This document shows positions 37,869 through 47,492 of a stretch of 64,000 nucleotides of DNA, in pieces. The first letter of the stretch is position 1; every line of letters starts with the position of its first letter. Origin of the DNA: Ferriphaselus sp. R-1 (lineage in GTDB: Bacteria > Pseudomonadota > Gammaproteobacteria > Burkholderiales > Gallionellaceae); assembly GCF_000746095.1 (NCBI RefSeq), contig NZ_JQKP01000007.1, forward strand, positions 1 to 64,000. The letters are read 5' to 3'. The notes beneath the pieces are model-generated. The model saw nothing but the letters and a program-made list of their open reading frames with translations. It did no database searches and was not told the origin of the DNA. The translations under genes and the position numbers were made by a program.

Positions 37869-38222
37869 CTACATATGCAGGCGATCGCGTGCATCCTCGA
37901 TCTTCTTGCGGATAAGGCGCTGCTCGGCATCCTTGCGTTCCTTTTCGGCACGCTCCTGCTCCGCACGTTCTTGCTCAGCACGTTCGACACGTTCCCGCTC
38001 AGCGCGCTCCTTTTCGGCACGCTCGATGCGCTCACGCTCTGCGCGCTCGCGCTCAAGCCGCTCTTGCTCCTGGCGTTTTTGCTCCAAACGCCGCTGTTCG
38101 AAGCGAGCATGCTCCCGCTCCAGACGTTCCCGCTCAAGGCGAACCTCATCCGGCGAGGGGGCGGTGGAAGCACAAGCGGTCAGCACACTGGCCAGGACCA
38201 CGGGGATCAAGAATCTCTTCAT
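37869..38222 (-). CDS. Lipoprotein with a long charged single alpha-helix
   Basis: The 117-residue precursor has a lipoprotein signal (MKRFLIPVVLASVLTAC; Cys17 in the lipobox LTAC). From about residue 25 to 105 it is almost only Glu, Arg, Lys, Gln and Ala in ERxER/AERER-like repeats, a pattern expected to form a stable single alpha-helix or coiled coil. No globular domain is visible. It probably projects from the outer membrane into the periplasm, as an anchor or spacer; that role is inferred. It is read toward glyQ and away from the MFS transporter. Confidence 0.78.
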   Translation of the reverse strand: MKRFLIPVVLASVLTACASTAPSPDEVRLERERLEREHARFEQRRLEQKRQEQERLERERAERERIERAEKERAERERVERAEQERAEQERAEKERKDAEQRLIRKKIEDARDRLHM

Positions 38223-38376
38223 GCGAAGTCTCGGGTGAAATTTAGTCCAACGGGGCGGAAGTATGCCTGAGTCAGGCTTTGATGACCACCTCGACACGCT
38301 TTGCACGACTACAAGTCTGCCGCTTGGGTTAGTGCCCTGCTAAAATGCGCGACCCTTTCAGTCAAGATAACTCCGA

Positions 38377-39753
38377 ATGTCCGCCACCAGTGAAAAGATG
38401 ACCCCCGCCGAACGCCGCGCCAGTATGGGGCTGGCGAGTATCTATGGCCTGCGTATGCTGGGCCTGTTCATCATCCTGCCTATCTTTGCGCTGTACGCCG
38501 AGCATCTTCCCGGCGGCGAAAGCCACCTCTTGATCGGCATCGCGCTGGGCGCTTACGGCCTGACCCAGGCCATCTTGCAGATCCCGGCGGGCTGGGCTTC
38601 CGACCGTTTCGGGCGCAAGCCGGTGATCGTGGTCGGCCTGCTGCTGTTCGCGCTGGGCAGCTTCATCGCCGCCTCGGCGGACAACATCTACTGGATCATA
38701 GCCGGACGGGTGATCCAGGGTGCGGGCGCGATCAATGCCGCTGTGATGGCGCTGACCGCCGACCTGACGCGCGAGGAGCACCGCACCAAGGCGATGGCGA
38801 TGATAGGCATGACCATAGGCATCACCTTTTCCATCTCGCTCATCCTGTCGCCGCTGTTGTACCAGCACATCGGCGTACCCGGTATCTTTGCGCTGACCGG
38901 CGTGCTGTCGCTGGCCGCCATCGCGGTGGTGCTGTGGCTCATCCCGCAGCCCGCGATCACCCGCTTCCACACCGACACCGAGGCCAGCACCAGCAAGCTG
39001 GACGAGGTGCTGCGCAACCCGGAGCTGTTGCGACTGGATTTCGGTATCTTCTCGCTGCACGCCATTCTGATGTCGGTGTTCATGCAAGTCCCCTTCGTGT
39101 TGCGCAACAACGGGCTGGATGTGGCGCAACACTGGCAAGTCTATCTGCCGGTGATGTTGCTGGCCTTCGGACTGATGGTGCCGCCCATCATCATCGCCGA
39201 GAAGAAAGCCAAGATGAAACAAGTATTCATGGGCGCGGTGGCATTGGCGGCGCTGGCGCAGTTGTCGCTGCTGCTGTTGCAGGGCAGTGTGTGGGGCGTG
39301 GCGGTGGCGCTGCTGCTGTTCTTCACCGCCTTCAACGTGCTGGAAGCCACCCTGCCTTCGCTCATCAGCAAGATCGCGCCGCTGTCGGCCAAGGGCACGG
39401 CGATGGGCGTGTATAGCAGCGTACAGTTCCTCGGCGCCTTCTTCGGCGCGGCGATGGGCGGCATGTTGTTGCAAAGCGCCGGCGGCAACGCCGTGTTCGG
39501 CTTTGCCATCGGCCTGCTGCTGCTGTGGCTGCTGGTCGCCAGTGGCATGAAAGCGCCTGCGGCCGTGCGCACAAAAATGTATCATCTCGGCTCATTGAAC
39601 GAGGCGCAGGGCGCAGCCCTGCAGCAGCGTCTGGCACAACTCAGCGGGGTGCGCGAGGCGTTGGTGGTGGCAGCCGAAGGTATGGCCTGCCTCAAGGTGG
39701 AGATGGCCGGATTCGACGAATCGGCGGTAGAACAACTAGTCAAGGGAGAGTGA
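38377..39753 (+). CDS. MFS transporter with C-terminal YAM domain (YajR-like)
   Basis: A 458-residue major-facilitator protein with 12 predicted helices between residues 14 and 390. The conserved MFS loop motif is [14 protein letters not shown] near residue 67. After the last helix, residues 400-458 form a small soluble domain ([16 protein letters not shown], then [25 protein letters not shown]) like the ferredoxin-fold YAM domain of E. coli YajR. Substrate is unknown; YajR itself has no settled substrate. It ends one base before the ssb start, so the genes may be co-transcribed. Confidence 0.88.
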   Translation: MSATSEKMTPAERRASMGLASIYGLRMLGLFIILPIFALYAEHLPGGESHLLIGIALGAYGLTQAILQIPAGWASDRFGRKPVIVVGLLLFALGSFIAASADNIYWIIAGRVIQGAGAINAAVMALTADLTREEHRTKAMAMIGMTIGITFSISLILSPLLYQHIGVPGIFALTGVLSLAAIAVVLWLIPQPAITRFHTDTEASTSKLDEVLRNPELLRLDFGIFSLHAILMSVFMQVPFVLRNNGLDVAQHWQVYLPVMLLAFGLMVPPIIIAEKKAKMKQVFMGAVALAALAQLSLLLLQGSVWGVAVALLLFFTAFNVLEATLPSLISKIAPLSAKGTAMGVYSSVQFLGAFFGAAMGGMLLQSAGGNAVFGFAIGLLLLWLLVASGMKAPAAVRTKMYHLGSLNEAQGAALQQRLAQLSGVREALVVAAEGMACLKVEMAGFDESAVEQLVKGE

Positions 39754-39754
39754 G

Positions 39755-40231
39755 ATGTCGGTGAACAAAGTGATACTGGTGGGCCGTCTGGGCAAAGACC
39801 CGGAGACCCGTTACATGACCAGCGGCGAGGCGGTGACCAACGCCACGCTGGCGACTTCCGAGAACTGGAAGGACAAGAGCGGCGAGAAGCAGGAAAAGAC
39901 CGAGTGGCACAACCTCGTGTTCTATCGGAAGCTGGCCGAGATCGCCGGGCAATACCTGAAGAAGGGTTCGCAGGTATACATCGAAGGCAAGATCCAGACC
40001 CGCAAGTGGCAGGACAAGAACAGCGGCCAAGACCGCTACACCACCGAGATCATCGTTGACCAGATGCAGATGCTGGGCGACAAGAAAAGCGGCACCGGCA
40101 ACTTCGAAGTGGTGGACAACGGCCAGCCCGCCTACGCGCCACGCGCAGCCGCCCCAGCACCGGCAGCCAGCAAACCGGCTCCGGCCAAGAGCAGCGGCTT
40201 CGACAACTTCGACGACGACATCCCGTTCTGA
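39755..40231 (+). CDS. ssb: Single-stranded DNA-binding protein
   Basis: SSB coats single-stranded DNA in replication, repair and recombination. The 158-residue protein has the OB fold at residues 4-110 ([54 protein letters not shown]), an Ala/Pro-rich linker, and the acidic partner-binding tip DNFDDDIPF at the C-terminus. The ATG lies one base after the MFS stop with GGGAGAG upstream. An intrinsic terminator follows. Confidence 0.97.
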   Translation: MSVNKVILVGRLGKDPETRYMTSGEAVTNATLATSENWKDKSGEKQEKTEWHNLVFYRKLAEIAGQYLKKGSQVYIEGKIQTRKWQDKNSGQDRYTTEIIVDQMQMLGDKKSGTGNFEVVDNGQPAYAPRAAAPAPAASKPAPAKSSGFDNFDDDIPF

Positions 40232-40266
40232 CCAGTACGTTTTTATAGAACGTATATAAAAACAAG

Positions 40267-40292
40267 AAAGGCCCACAGCAGTGGGCCTTTTT
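40267..40292 (+). terminator. Intrinsic terminator of ssb
   Basis: AAAGGCCCAC (40267-40276), loop AGCA, GTGGGCCTTT (40281-40290) followed by TT. A strong 10-base-pair stem 36 bases after the ssb stop. Confidence 0.88.
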
Positions 40293-40326
40293 GCGTGACC
40301 GCATCGGACCGGGACGAATTGGCAAC

Positions 40327-40364
40327 AAAAAACCCGCAGAGCCGTGAGCTGTGCGGGGTTTTTT
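40327..40364. terminator. Bidirectional terminator between ssb and tRNA-Val
   Basis: AAAAAACCCGCA (40327-40338) pairs with TGCGGG..TTTTTT (40352-40364) around an inner AGCCGTGAGCT hairpin. T runs on both strands let it end the minus-strand tRNA transcript, whose 3' end lies 23 bases away, and back up the ssb terminator on the plus strand. Confidence 0.8.
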
Positions 40365-40386
40365 CGGACGACATCGTCCTGAATTT

Positions 40387-40463
40387 TGGTAGGCACGATT
40401 GGACTCGAACCAACGACCCCTACCATGTCAAGGTAGTGCTCTAACCAGCTGAGCTACGCGCCT
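40387..40463 (-). tRNA. tRNA-Val (anticodon GAC)
   Basis: The minus strand folds as a complete tRNA of 77 bases with encoded CCA: acceptor AGGCGCG / CGTGCCT, D arm GCTCAGCTGGTTAGAGC, anticodon arm CTACC-TTGACAT-GGTAG giving anticodon GAC (Val, codon GUC), variable loop GGGTC, T arm GTTGG-TTCGAGT-CCAAT, discriminator A. All arms pair well, with one G-U pair in the acceptor stem. Confidence 0.96.
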
Positions 40464-40476
40464 ACAAAGGACGCGC

Positions 40477-40504
40477 ATTTTAACCGAAACCGCGCGCCCG
40501 TCAA
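40477..40504 (-). promoter_or_regulatory. Promoter of tRNA-Val
   Basis: On the minus strand TTGACG (40504-40499), a 16-base spacer and TAAAAT (40482-40477) precede the tRNA 5' end by 14 bases. This gives a transcription start almost at the mature 5' end and lies just beyond the glgA stop. Confidence 0.75.
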
Positions 40505-40521
40505 GCCGAATTTTCGTGCCT

Positions 40522-41967
40522 TCAGCGATCCAGCACGCGCTGGTAGATGTCACGATAAACGGCGGCGCTCTGCCCCCAACTGAAATCACGCGTCATGCCA
40601 TTGAGTTGCAGCGCACTCCAGACCGCAGGATCGCGATATGCCTCGACCGCACGCTGGACCGTGGCTGACAGCGTGGCACCGCTCAGACCGTGGATGACGA
40701 AACCCGTGGCAGTGCCATCGGCCAGCGTAGCCTCGGTGCAATCAACCACCGAGTCGACCAGCCCTCCGGTGGCATGCACGACAGGCGGCGTGCCGTAGCA
40801 TTGGCTGTACATCTGGTTCAGACCGCACGGCTCGAAACGCGATGGCATCAGGAACAAGTCCGATCCGGCCTCGATCAGGTGCGACAACCCCTCGTCGAAG
40901 CCAACCTGCACACCGATCTTGCCGGGATAACGGTAGGCCAGTTCTTGCGCCCAGCTCTGGATGCCGGGATCACCGCTACCCAGCATCACCAGTTGCGCCG
41001 GCATCTCCAGCAATTGCGGGACTATCTCCAGAATGACCTCGATGCCTTTCTGGTAGGTGAAACGGCTGACCAGACCGAACACCGGCACCGCCGGATCGAT
41101 ATCAAGCCCCATGCGACGCTGCAGTTCAGCCTTGTTCACAGCCTTGCCAGCAAGATTCTGGCTGTCGTAATGGGCGCTCAGATGGTGGTCGGTGGCCGGG
41201 TTCCACTCATCGTAATCAATGCCGTTCAGGATGCCGGTGAGGGCGTGGCTCTTGTATTGCAACAGCCCCTGCATGCCGAAACCGAGCGCATCGGTCTGAA
41301 TCTCGCGGGCATAGGTGGGACTGACCGTGGTGATATGGTCGCAGAAATACAGCCCGGCCTTGAGGAACGACAAGTTGCCGTAATACTCCGCACCATCCGC
41401 CTTGTAACAATCCCAGGGCAGCCCCAGCTCCGGGGTCCAGTGGGCGGGGAACACGCCCTGAAAGGCGATGTTGTGGATGGACATGACACTGCGCGCCGCG
41501 CCGGGGGCATAGCGCAGGAAGGCCGGGATCAAGCCGGTCTGCCAATCGTTGCAATGCACCACGTCGGGCCGCCAGGCCATGGGGGATTCGTCGCTGCCCA
41601 GCACCGCAGCAATTTTCGACAGCAAGCCGAACCGGCGCGGATTGTCCGACCAGTCCTGCCCGCGCTCATCCACATAAGGCCCGCCGCCACGTTGGTACAG
41701 ATCAGGGCAATCCAGCACCCACAGAGGCACACCACCCGGCAGACTTCCCTCCAGCAGGCGTGCCGCCGGGAATCCGAACAAGCCGGAAAAGGTAGCGACG
41801 ATGGGCATGGGTGGAAGCGCCTGCAACACCTGCGGGTAGCCCGGCAGAAGGACGCGCACATCGACACCCAGCTTGAGCAAGGCGGCAGGCAGGGCACCGC
41901 TCACATCGGCCAGACCGCCGGTCTTGATCAGGGGAACTGCTTCGGAAGTGGCAAACAATACTCGCAT
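40522..41967 (-). CDS. glgA: Glycogen synthase (ADP-glucose, GT5)
   Basis: GlgA extends alpha-1,4-glucan from ADP-glucose supplied by GlgC (52031-53314). The 481-residue GT-B enzyme has the N-terminal ADP-glucose motif EAVPLIKTGGLADVSGALP at residues 9-27, HNIAFQGVFPAHW, and the C-terminal FVSRF-like LVSRFTYQKGIEVILE and PSRFEPCGLNQMYSQCYGTPPV with the catalytic Glu. It is transcribed divergently from tal and starts the carbon-storage region of the window. Confidence 0.97.
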   Translation of the reverse strand: MRVLFATSEAVPLIKTGGLADVSGALPAALLKLGVDVRVLLPGYPQVLQALPPMPIVATFSGLFGFPAARLLEGSLPGGVPLWVLDCPDLYQRGGGPYVDERGQDWSDNPRRFGLLSKIAAVLGSDESPMAWRPDVVHCNDWQTGLIPAFLRYAPGAARSVMSIHNIAFQGVFPAHWTPELGLPWDCYKADGAEYYGNLSFLKAGLYFCDHITTVSPTYAREIQTDALGFGMQGLLQYKSHALTGILNGIDYDEWNPATDHHLSAHYDSQNLAGKAVNKAELQRRMGLDIDPAVPVFGLVSRFTYQKGIEVILEIVPQLLEMPAQLVMLGSGDPGIQSWAQELAYRYPGKIGVQVGFDEGLSHLIEAGSDLFLMPSRFEPCGLNQMYSQCYGTPPVVHATGGLVDSVVDCTEATLADGTATGFVIHGLSGATLSATVQRAVEAYRDPAVWSALQLNGMTRDFSWGQSAAVYRDIYQRVLDR

Positions 41968-42192
41968 GAAAATATCCTTGGTTACGATGGGTACAGGCTC
42001 AGGATTGGAATCACTCCAGAGGTCGCCGAGCTCCCGGCCTGTCGCATTCAGGGCGCTAGTTTATGCTTTCAATCCGGTCTGCGGAACAGGAATATTGATC
42101 CGGGCAGGAACAATATCACTGGATTTCTCGCTTGCGGAGCCGAGCTACCGGGCGCATCATGGCATCCCCTATGTTCAGTTCAGGAAAGATCA
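41968..42192. promoter_or_regulatory. Divergent intergenic region between glgA and tal
   Basis: These 225 bases must hold the start signals of both glgA (minus) and tal (plus). The tal ribosome site AGGAAAG is at 42182-42188. I see no near-consensus sigma70 promoter in either direction; several AT-rich patches (TAGTTTATGC near 42056, GAATATTGATCC near 42090, AACAATATCACT near 42108) are possible -10 regions or regulator sites. No ORF is credible. Confidence 0.4.
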
Positions 42193-43278
42193 ATGCCTGC
42201 AAACGCACTACGCGACACCGAAAAACTGGGTCAGTCCCTTTGGCTGGACAACCTTTCCCGCACCTTGCTACGCGAAGGCGAGCTCGACAAACTGATCGCC
42301 GAAGACGGCATCAGCGGCCTGACCTCCAACCCCGCCATCTTCTACAACGCCCTGTCCAAGAGCCCGTACTATCAGGAAGAACTGGCGACACTGAAAGCCT
42401 CGGCGCTGGATGCCGAAGCGCGTTACGAAAAGCTCATCATCGCCGACATTCAGGAGGCGTGCGACAAACTGCGCGCCGTGTTCGATGCGAGCTCCGGTGA
42501 CGGCGGTTACGTCAGCCTCGAAGTGTCTCCGCAGCTGGCCGATGACGAGGAAGGCACGGTACAAGCCGCACGCCGCCTGAAGGCCGAGGTCGATCGGGTC
42601 AACCTGCTGGTCAAGGTCCCGGCGACACCGGCAGGCGTGCGTGCCTTCGAGCGCCTGACCGCCGAAGGCATCAACGTCAACGTGACCCTGATGTTCTCGC
42701 TGCGTCACGAGGATGCGGTAGCCCAGGCCTATGTGAACGGTGCCCGACGCTGGGTCACCAACGGCGGCGACCCGCGCGTATTGAAATCCGTCGCCAGTAT
42801 CTTCATGAGCCGGGTGGACACGCTGGTGGATCAGAAGCTGACCGCCATCGGCACGCCCGAGGCTTTGGCACTACGCGGCCACGCCGCCGTGGTGCTCGGC
42901 AAACTGGCCTACCAGAACTATCTGGCACGCTTCCACGGTGCCGAGTTCGCCGACCTCGCCGCACTCGGCGTACGTCCGCAGTATCCGCTGTGGGCCAGCA
43001 CCGGCACCAAGAACGCCGCGTATTCCGACGTACTCTATGTCGAGCCGCTGATCGGTGCCGAGACCATCAACACCTTGCCGGATGCGACCTTGGCCGCCTT
43101 CCGCGACCACGGCCATGCCGCAGACACGGTGACGGAAGGCGTGGATGAGGCCAAAGCTCAGCACGCGCAACTCGCTGCCATGGGCATCGATCTCGATGAG
43201 GTGGGTGAGCAATTGCAAAGCGAAGGACTGCTGCTGTTCGTGCAGGCCTTCGACAAGCTGCTAGAGATCGTCAAATAG
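42193..43278 (+). CDS. tal: Transaldolase
   Basis: Transaldolase moves a three-carbon ketol unit between sugar phosphates in the non-oxidative pentose phosphate pathway. The 361-residue protein belongs to the longer type-2 class, with GISGLTSNPAIFYNALSKS near residue 39, GYVSLEVSPQLADDEEGT, the catalytic-Lys strand LLVKVPATPAGVRAFERL and NVNVTLMFS. The ATG at 42193 has AGGAAAG upstream; earlier in-frame codons lie antisense to glgA and do not encode transaldolase sequence. A strong terminator follows. Confidence 0.95.
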   Translation: MPANALRDTEKLGQSLWLDNLSRTLLREGELDKLIAEDGISGLTSNPAIFYNALSKSPYYQEELATLKASALDAEARYEKLIIADIQEACDKLRAVFDASSGDGGYVSLEVSPQLADDEEGTVQAARRLKAEVDRVNLLVKVPATPAGVRAFERLTAEGINVNVTLMFSLRHEDAVAQAYVNGARRWVTNGGDPRVLKSVASIFMSRVDTLVDQKLTAIGTPEALALRGHAAVVLGKLAYQNYLARFHGAEFADLAALGVRPQYPLWASTGTKNAAYSDVLYVEPLIGAETINTLPDATLAAFRDHGHAADTVTEGVDEAKAQHAQLAAMGIDLDEVGEQLQSEGLLLFVQAFDKLLEIVK

Positions 43279-43299
43279 CCGACACACCGTCGAACGAGA

Positions 43300-43324
43300 A
43301 CGGGACGCTCAGCGTCCCGTTTTT
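43300..43324 (+). terminator. Intrinsic terminator of tal
   Basis: ACGGGACGCT (43300-43309) and AGCGTCCCGT (43311-43320) form an almost perfect palindrome, followed by TTTT. It separates tal from the convergent glk. Confidence 0.85.
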
Positions 43325-43343
43325 CATGGTGGCGACGATAATC

Positions 43344-44309
43344 TCAACCCGGCGCGCGGGCAGCCAGTTCGGCACCCAGCAAGCCGATGTTGGGATGCGT
43401 GACGATATGCACGGGCAAGGAACGCAACAGCTCGGTATAGCGACCTTTGGCCAGGAAGGCGGCGAGGAAATCGCCCTGCTGCATGCGCGGGAGGATCTTG
43501 GCGGCGATCCCGCCAGCAAGATAGATGCCGCCGCGCGGCAGGGCGAGCAGCGCGTAGTTGCCCACGGCTGCGCCGTACAGGGCGATGAAGAGGTCCACCG
43601 CCTGCCGTGCAATGGGCTCGTCAGACTGGGTCAGCGCCGCCGCAGGATCGGAGGTTTGCATGGCGTGCACCAACACCGCCGAAGGCGTGGCATGGCCGCT
43701 GTCGCGCAGGAAGTCGTGGATCGCCACCAGACCGGGGCCGGAGACCACGCGCTCATAGGAGACATGGCCGTGGCGGGCTTGCAGATAGCGCAACAATTCG
43801 ATCTGTAGTTCGTTCTGCGGGGCAAGGTCGAGGTGGCCGCCTTCCGAAGGGTGAACGGCATGACCGCTGCCCTGCCAGGTCAGACAAGCCACCCCCAGCC
43901 CGGTCCCCGCACCCACGGCCAGCCGCACCCCGTGTGGCTGTGGCTGGCCGCTTTGCAACGTGAGCAAGTCTGCCGGTCGCAAGGCGGCGATACCCAGCCC
44001 GACTGCCTCGAAATCATTGATGAGCACGACCCGGGAGATGCCGAAGTGCGCCGCCAGCTGGTCGGCATCGACCTCCCAAGGCAGGTTGGTGAATTTGACA
44101 CGCCGCCCGGAGACCGGCCCAGCGACCGCCAAACAGGCCGCCGCGATGGCAGGCTGCCCTGCTTCGGCCAAAAATTCCCCGAGGATGGCGGTCAGCGTGG
44201 CATAGCGCGCACTCGGAAAGCTCTGCTGCCGCAGCGATACGCCCGTCGCGTCGGAAAGTTGCAGCAACGTCTTGGTGCCACCGATGTCGGCAGAGAGAAA
44301 AAGGCTCAT
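43344..44309 (-). CDS. glk: Glucokinase
   Basis: Glk phosphorylates free glucose with ATP. The 321-residue protein is of the proteobacterial Glk family: LSADIGGTKTLLQL phosphate-binding motif at residues 5-18, AVAGPVSGRRVKFTNLPW, VVLINDFEAVGLGI with the catalytic Asp, and VGAGTGLGVACL. The ATG at 44309 directly precedes the GGTKT motif; a longer in-frame extension lies antisense to zwf sequence. The gene follows zwf by 7 bases, giving a gnd-independent run zwf-glk that turns glucose into 6-phosphogluconolactone. Confidence 0.95.
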   Translation of the reverse strand: MSLFLSADIGGTKTLLQLSDATGVSLRQQSFPSARYATLTAILGEFLAEAGQPAIAAACLAVAGPVSGRRVKFTNLPWEVDADQLAAHFGISRVVLINDFEAVGLGIAALRPADLLTLQSGQPQPHGVRLAVGAGTGLGVACLTWQGSGHAVHPSEGGHLDLAPQNELQIELLRYLQARHGHVSYERVVSGPGLVAIHDFLRDSGHATPSAVLVHAMQTSDPAAALTQSDEPIARQAVDLFIALYGAAVGNYALLALPRGGIYLAGGIAAKILPRMQQGDFLAAFLAKGRYTELLRSLPVHIVTHPNIGLLGAELAARAPG

Positions 44310-44316
44310 GGCATGC

Positions 44317-45822
44317 TCAATAGGCCTGCAAATTGGCCCCTTCGATCTCCAGCGAGTGACGCCAGAACTGGTCCTCGCGATCGAACAGGCGGTAGGTTCC
44401 GCGCGGCCCCCAGCTACCAGCGGCATAGGTGTTGATGAACTCGCGCTCCATCGCCCACACCTTGAGCACCGGGTCAACCACGCGCCAGGACGATTCGACC
44501 TCGTCATAACGCAGGAACATCGAGTGATCGCCTTCCATCACGTCCAGCAACAGACCCTCGTAGGCATCGCTGTCCACGTCGTCGTCCTTGCGGTAGGCCG
44601 CATCCAGGCTGATGGTGCGGGTAGAGAGATCCAGCCCCGGCACCTTCACGTTCATCTCCATCTTCAGGCAGTCGTTAGGCTGAATGCCCAGCAGCAGCCA
44701 GTTGGGGTGTGACGGGTCACAGCGGGTGTTGCGGAACAGGTCCTGCGGCGGATTTTTGAAGCGGATGCTGATCGCCGAAGCACCCTCGGCCAGCCGCTTG
44801 CCGGTGCGCAGATAGAACGGCACCCCCGCCCAGCGCCAGTTGTCGATGTACAACTTGAGTGCCGCGTATGTCTCGGCCACGCTGTCCGGCTTGACGCCGG
44901 GCTCCTCGCGGTATCCGGGCACCGGCTGGCCGTTGATCTGGCCGCTGGCGTACTGGCCACGGAACGCGTGGGCATTGACCGCACTCTGGGTGATCGGGCG
45001 CACCGCTTTCAACACTTTCACCTTCTCGTCGCGCAGGTGCTCGGCGGCCATGCTCACCGGCGGCTCCATCGCCACCAGCGTGAACAGTTGCAGCAGATGA
45101 CTCTGGATCATGTCGCGCAGCGCACCGGCCCCCTCATAGTAATCGGCGCGCCCTTCCACCCCCAGCGTCTCGGAATGGGTGATCTGCACATGGTCGATGT
45201 AGTTACGGTTCCATAGTGGTTCCAGCATCAGATTGGCGAAGCGGAACACCATGATGTTCTGCACCGTACCCTTGCCGACATAGTGGTCAATACGGAAGAT
45301 CTGCGGCTCGTTGAGGTGGCGGTACAAGGTCTTTTGCAGGGACTGCGCGGAGAGCAGATCGGAGCCGAACGGTTTTTCAATCACCACGCGGCGCCAGCCA
45401 GCGTGCTCTTTCAGCAAGCCGACCTTGCCCAGGCTCTCGATGATGCGCGGGAACTCGGTCGGTCGCACCGCCATGTAGTAGGCGATGTTGCTGGTGAACG
45501 TGCTGCGGTCATCGAAACGCTGGCTGAGTTTCTCATAGGCCAACTCGTCGTTCGGCAGGATGGGCTGATAGTGCAGGCGGGCGCAGAACCGGGCCTTGGC
45601 CGTACTGTCCATACCGTTCGGGAACAGCGGTTCGAGCATCTGGCAGACCTCGTCGATCCAGGCTTCTCGGCTGCGTGGCTCGATGCTGCAGCCGAGGATC
45701 ACCATGCCCTCAGGCAGACGGCCAGCCATGTCCAGCCGGAACAATCCGGGTATCAGCTTGCGGCGGGACAGGTTGCCTGCCGCACCAAAGATCACGAGTG
45801 TACAGGGGTCGATCTTTTTCAT
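44317..45822 (-). CDS. zwf: Glucose-6-phosphate 1-dehydrogenase
   Basis: Zwf oxidises glucose 6-phosphate to 6-phosphogluconolactone, yielding NAD(P)H. The 501-residue protein shows [20 protein letters not shown] at residues 8-27, [18 protein letters not shown], the active-site segment [13 protein letters not shown] near residue 177 and [13 protein letters not shown]. Two family positions differ from the usual form: GAxGD reads GAAGN and GKE reads GKG. The catalytic His-containing core DHY is kept. The start shares one base with the gnd stop (TAATG). Confidence 0.95.
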   Translation of the reverse strand: MKKIDPCTLVIFGAAGNLSRRKLIPGLFRLDMAGRLPEGMVILGCSIEPRSREAWIDEVCQMLEPLFPNGMDSTAKARFCARLHYQPILPNDELAYEKLSQRFDDRSTFTSNIAYYMAVRPTEFPRIIESLGKVGLLKEHAGWRRVVIEKPFGSDLLSAQSLQKTLYRHLNEPQIFRIDHYVGKGTVQNIMVFRFANLMLEPLWNRNYIDHVQITHSETLGVEGRADYYEGAGALRDMIQSHLLQLFTLVAMEPPVSMAAEHLRDEKVKVLKAVRPITQSAVNAHAFRGQYASGQINGQPVPGYREEPGVKPDSVAETYAALKLYIDNWRWAGVPFYLRTGKRLAEGASAISIRFKNPPQDLFRNTRCDPSHPNWLLLGIQPNDCLKMEMNVKVPGLDLSTRTISLDAAYRKDDDVDSDAYEGLLLDVMEGDHSMFLRYDEVESSWRVVDPVLKVWAMEREFINTYAAGSWGPRGTYRLFDREDQFWRHSLEIEGANLQAY

Positions 45823-46739
45823 TATTTGCCTTGGGTCGAAGTGACGGCGTGACCGCCGAAAGCGTTGCGCATGGTAGCCAGCAGCCGGTTGGCGTAACCG
45901 GTCTGGCCCTGGCTGGCGAAGCGCATCTGCAGAGCCAGCGACAGTACGGGAGCGGCCACGCCCTGATCCACCGCCTCCACCACGGTCCAGCGGCCCTCGC
46001 CGGAGTCGGCCACCACCGGGGCGATGTTCTCCAGACTTTGGTCGTGCTTGAGGGCCTCGGCGGTGAGGTCGAGCAGCCAGCTGCGCACCACCGAGCTATG
46101 TCGCCACAACTCGGTGATCTGCGCCAGGTCGAGGTTGAACTCTTCCTTGCCGCGCAGCAGGTCCAGACCTTCGGCGTAAGCCTGCATCATGCCGTACTCG
46201 ATACCGTTGTGGATCATCTTGGTGAAATGGCCGGAGCCGACCGGGCCGACGTGGGCCCAGCCGCGATCGGGTGCGGGGGCGAGTGCCTGCAATACCGGCT
46301 TCATCACCTCGGCCACTTCAGGTGTCGCGCCCACCATCAGGCAGTAACCGTTGTCCAACCCCCACACGCCGCCGGAGGTGCCGGAATCCATGAAGCCGAT
46401 ACCGCGTTCAGCCAGCCAGGCACCCCGGCGCTGAGTGTCGTGGTAGTTGGAGTTGCCGCCGTCCACCACGATGTCGCCCGGTGCCAGCATCCCGGCCAGA
46501 TCGGTGATCTGCTGCTCGGTCGGCGCGCCCGCAGGCAACATCAGCCAGACGACACGCGGTGCGGCGAGCTGGCCGACCGCATCCGCCACCGAAGCGGCGG
46601 CAAGCATCCCGGACTCCACCGCCAGTTGCGCCACCACCTCTGCCGAACGGTCGTAGCCGACCACCTCGATACCACCGCGCCGCAAGCGCCGCACCATGTT
46701 GCCACCCATTTTGCCCAAACCGATCATCGCCAAGCGCAT
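45822..46739 (-). CDS. gnd: 6-phosphogluconate dehydrogenase, short (GndA-like) type
   Basis: Gnd oxidatively decarboxylates 6-phosphogluconate to ribulose 5-phosphate. The 305-residue protein is the short form, often NAD-preferring: Rossmann motif [53 protein letters not shown] and [21 protein letters not shown] with catalytic Lys and Asn. The ATG at 46739 sits at the Rossmann start. Together with zwf and glk it forms a minus-strand operon gnd-zwf-glk, divergent from pgl. Confidence 0.95.
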   Translation of the reverse strand: MRLAMIGLGKMGGNMVRRLRRGGIEVVGYDRSAEVVAQLAVESGMLAAASVADAVGQLAAPRVVWLMLPAGAPTEQQITDLAGMLAPGDIVVDGGNSNYHDTQRRGAWLAERGIGFMDSGTSGGVWGLDNGYCLMVGATPEVAEVMKPVLQALAPAPDRGWAHVGPVGSGHFTKMIHNGIEYGMMQAYAEGLDLLRGKEEFNLDLAQITELWRHSSVVRSWLLDLTAEALKHDQSLENIAPVVADSGEGRWTVVEAVDQGVAAPVLSLALQMRFASQGQTGYANRLLATMRNAFGGHAVTSTQGK

Positions 46740-46790
46740 CTCAAGACCTTCGTTTCCGTTAGAATCCGGGCATTTTACCGGACTAGCAAC

Positions 46791-47492
46791 ATGCCCACAC
46801 GTCAACTCTGCCTTTGGCGCACATTTGCAACAGCCACCCAGCTCGAACAGGCTGCGGTGCAGCACGTTCTCACAGCAGCGGAGGCGGCCATCCATGCGCG
46901 TGGAGCGTTCCATCTGGTGCTGGCGGGCGGCACCACCCCGCGCCGGGTGTACGAAGCGTTGCGCTCGGCGCACGCCGACTGGGCGCATTGGCATGTCTGG
47001 TTCGGCGACGAGCGTTGCCTGCCGCCCGAGCATGCCGAACGCAACAGTCGCATGGCGGGCCTGGCCTGGCTGGACCATGTCGCGATCCCAGCCGGACAGG
47101 TGCATGCCATCCCCGCCGAACTGGGGCCGGCAGAGGCTGCGGGGCGCTATGCGCAGGCACTGGCCGACGTGGGCGAGTTCGATCTGGTGCTGCTCGGTCT
47201 GGGCGAGGATGGCCATACCGCCAGCCTGTTCCCCGGTCACAACTGGGGCACCCTGCCCGCTGCGCCGGATGCGATGCCGGTATCCGATGCGCCCAAGCCG
47301 CCGCCGCAACGCGTCTCGCTCTCGGCCCAGCGACTTGGTCGGGCACGCGCCGTGACCTTTCTGGTGACCGGTACGGGCAAACGCGATGCCGTCGCCGCAT
47401 GGCGCGCGGGGCAAGCGATCCCGGCGACCAGTATCACGCCAGCGCAGGGCGTGGAAATCTGGCTGGAGCAGCTCTGCTGCGCGCAAGCGTGA
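46791..47492 (+). CDS. pgl: 6-phosphogluconolactonase
   Basis: Pgl hydrolyses 6-phosphogluconolactone, the step between Zwf and Gnd. The 233-residue DevB-type protein has FHLVLAGGTTPRRVYEAL near residue 42, WHVWFGDERCLPPEHAERN, and DLVLLGLGEDGHTASLFPG with the catalytic His. The ATG at 46791 begins 51 bases from the divergent gnd start, so a shared regulatory region controls both halves of the oxidative pathway. The stop overlaps the next GTG. Confidence 0.95.
   Translation: MPTRQLCLWRTFATATQLEQAAVQHVLTAAEAAIHARGAFHLVLAGGTTPRRVYEALRSAHADWAHWHVWFGDERCLPPEHAERNSRMAGLAWLDHVAIPAGQVHAIPAELGPAEAAGRYAQALADVGEFDLVLLGLGEDGHTASLFPGHNWGTLPAAPDAMPVSDAPKPPPQRVSLSAQRLGRARAVTFLVTGTGKRDAVAAWRAGQAIPATSITPAQGVEIWLEQLCCAQA

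Noticed and set aside
40387-40463. tRNA gene as an integration site for a mobile element
   Set aside because: No integrase, direct repeat of the tRNA 3' end, or foreign cargo is seen on either side.
40690-42192. A 501-codon in-frame extension upstream of tal
   Set aside because: It runs antisense through glgA, has no transaldolase similarity, and tal has its own ribosome site at 42182-42188.
46814-47488. A 225-codon in-frame extension upstream of the geranylgeranyl-reductase-like gene
   Set aside because: It lies in another frame of pgl; the FAD-binding motif begins directly after the GTG at 47489.
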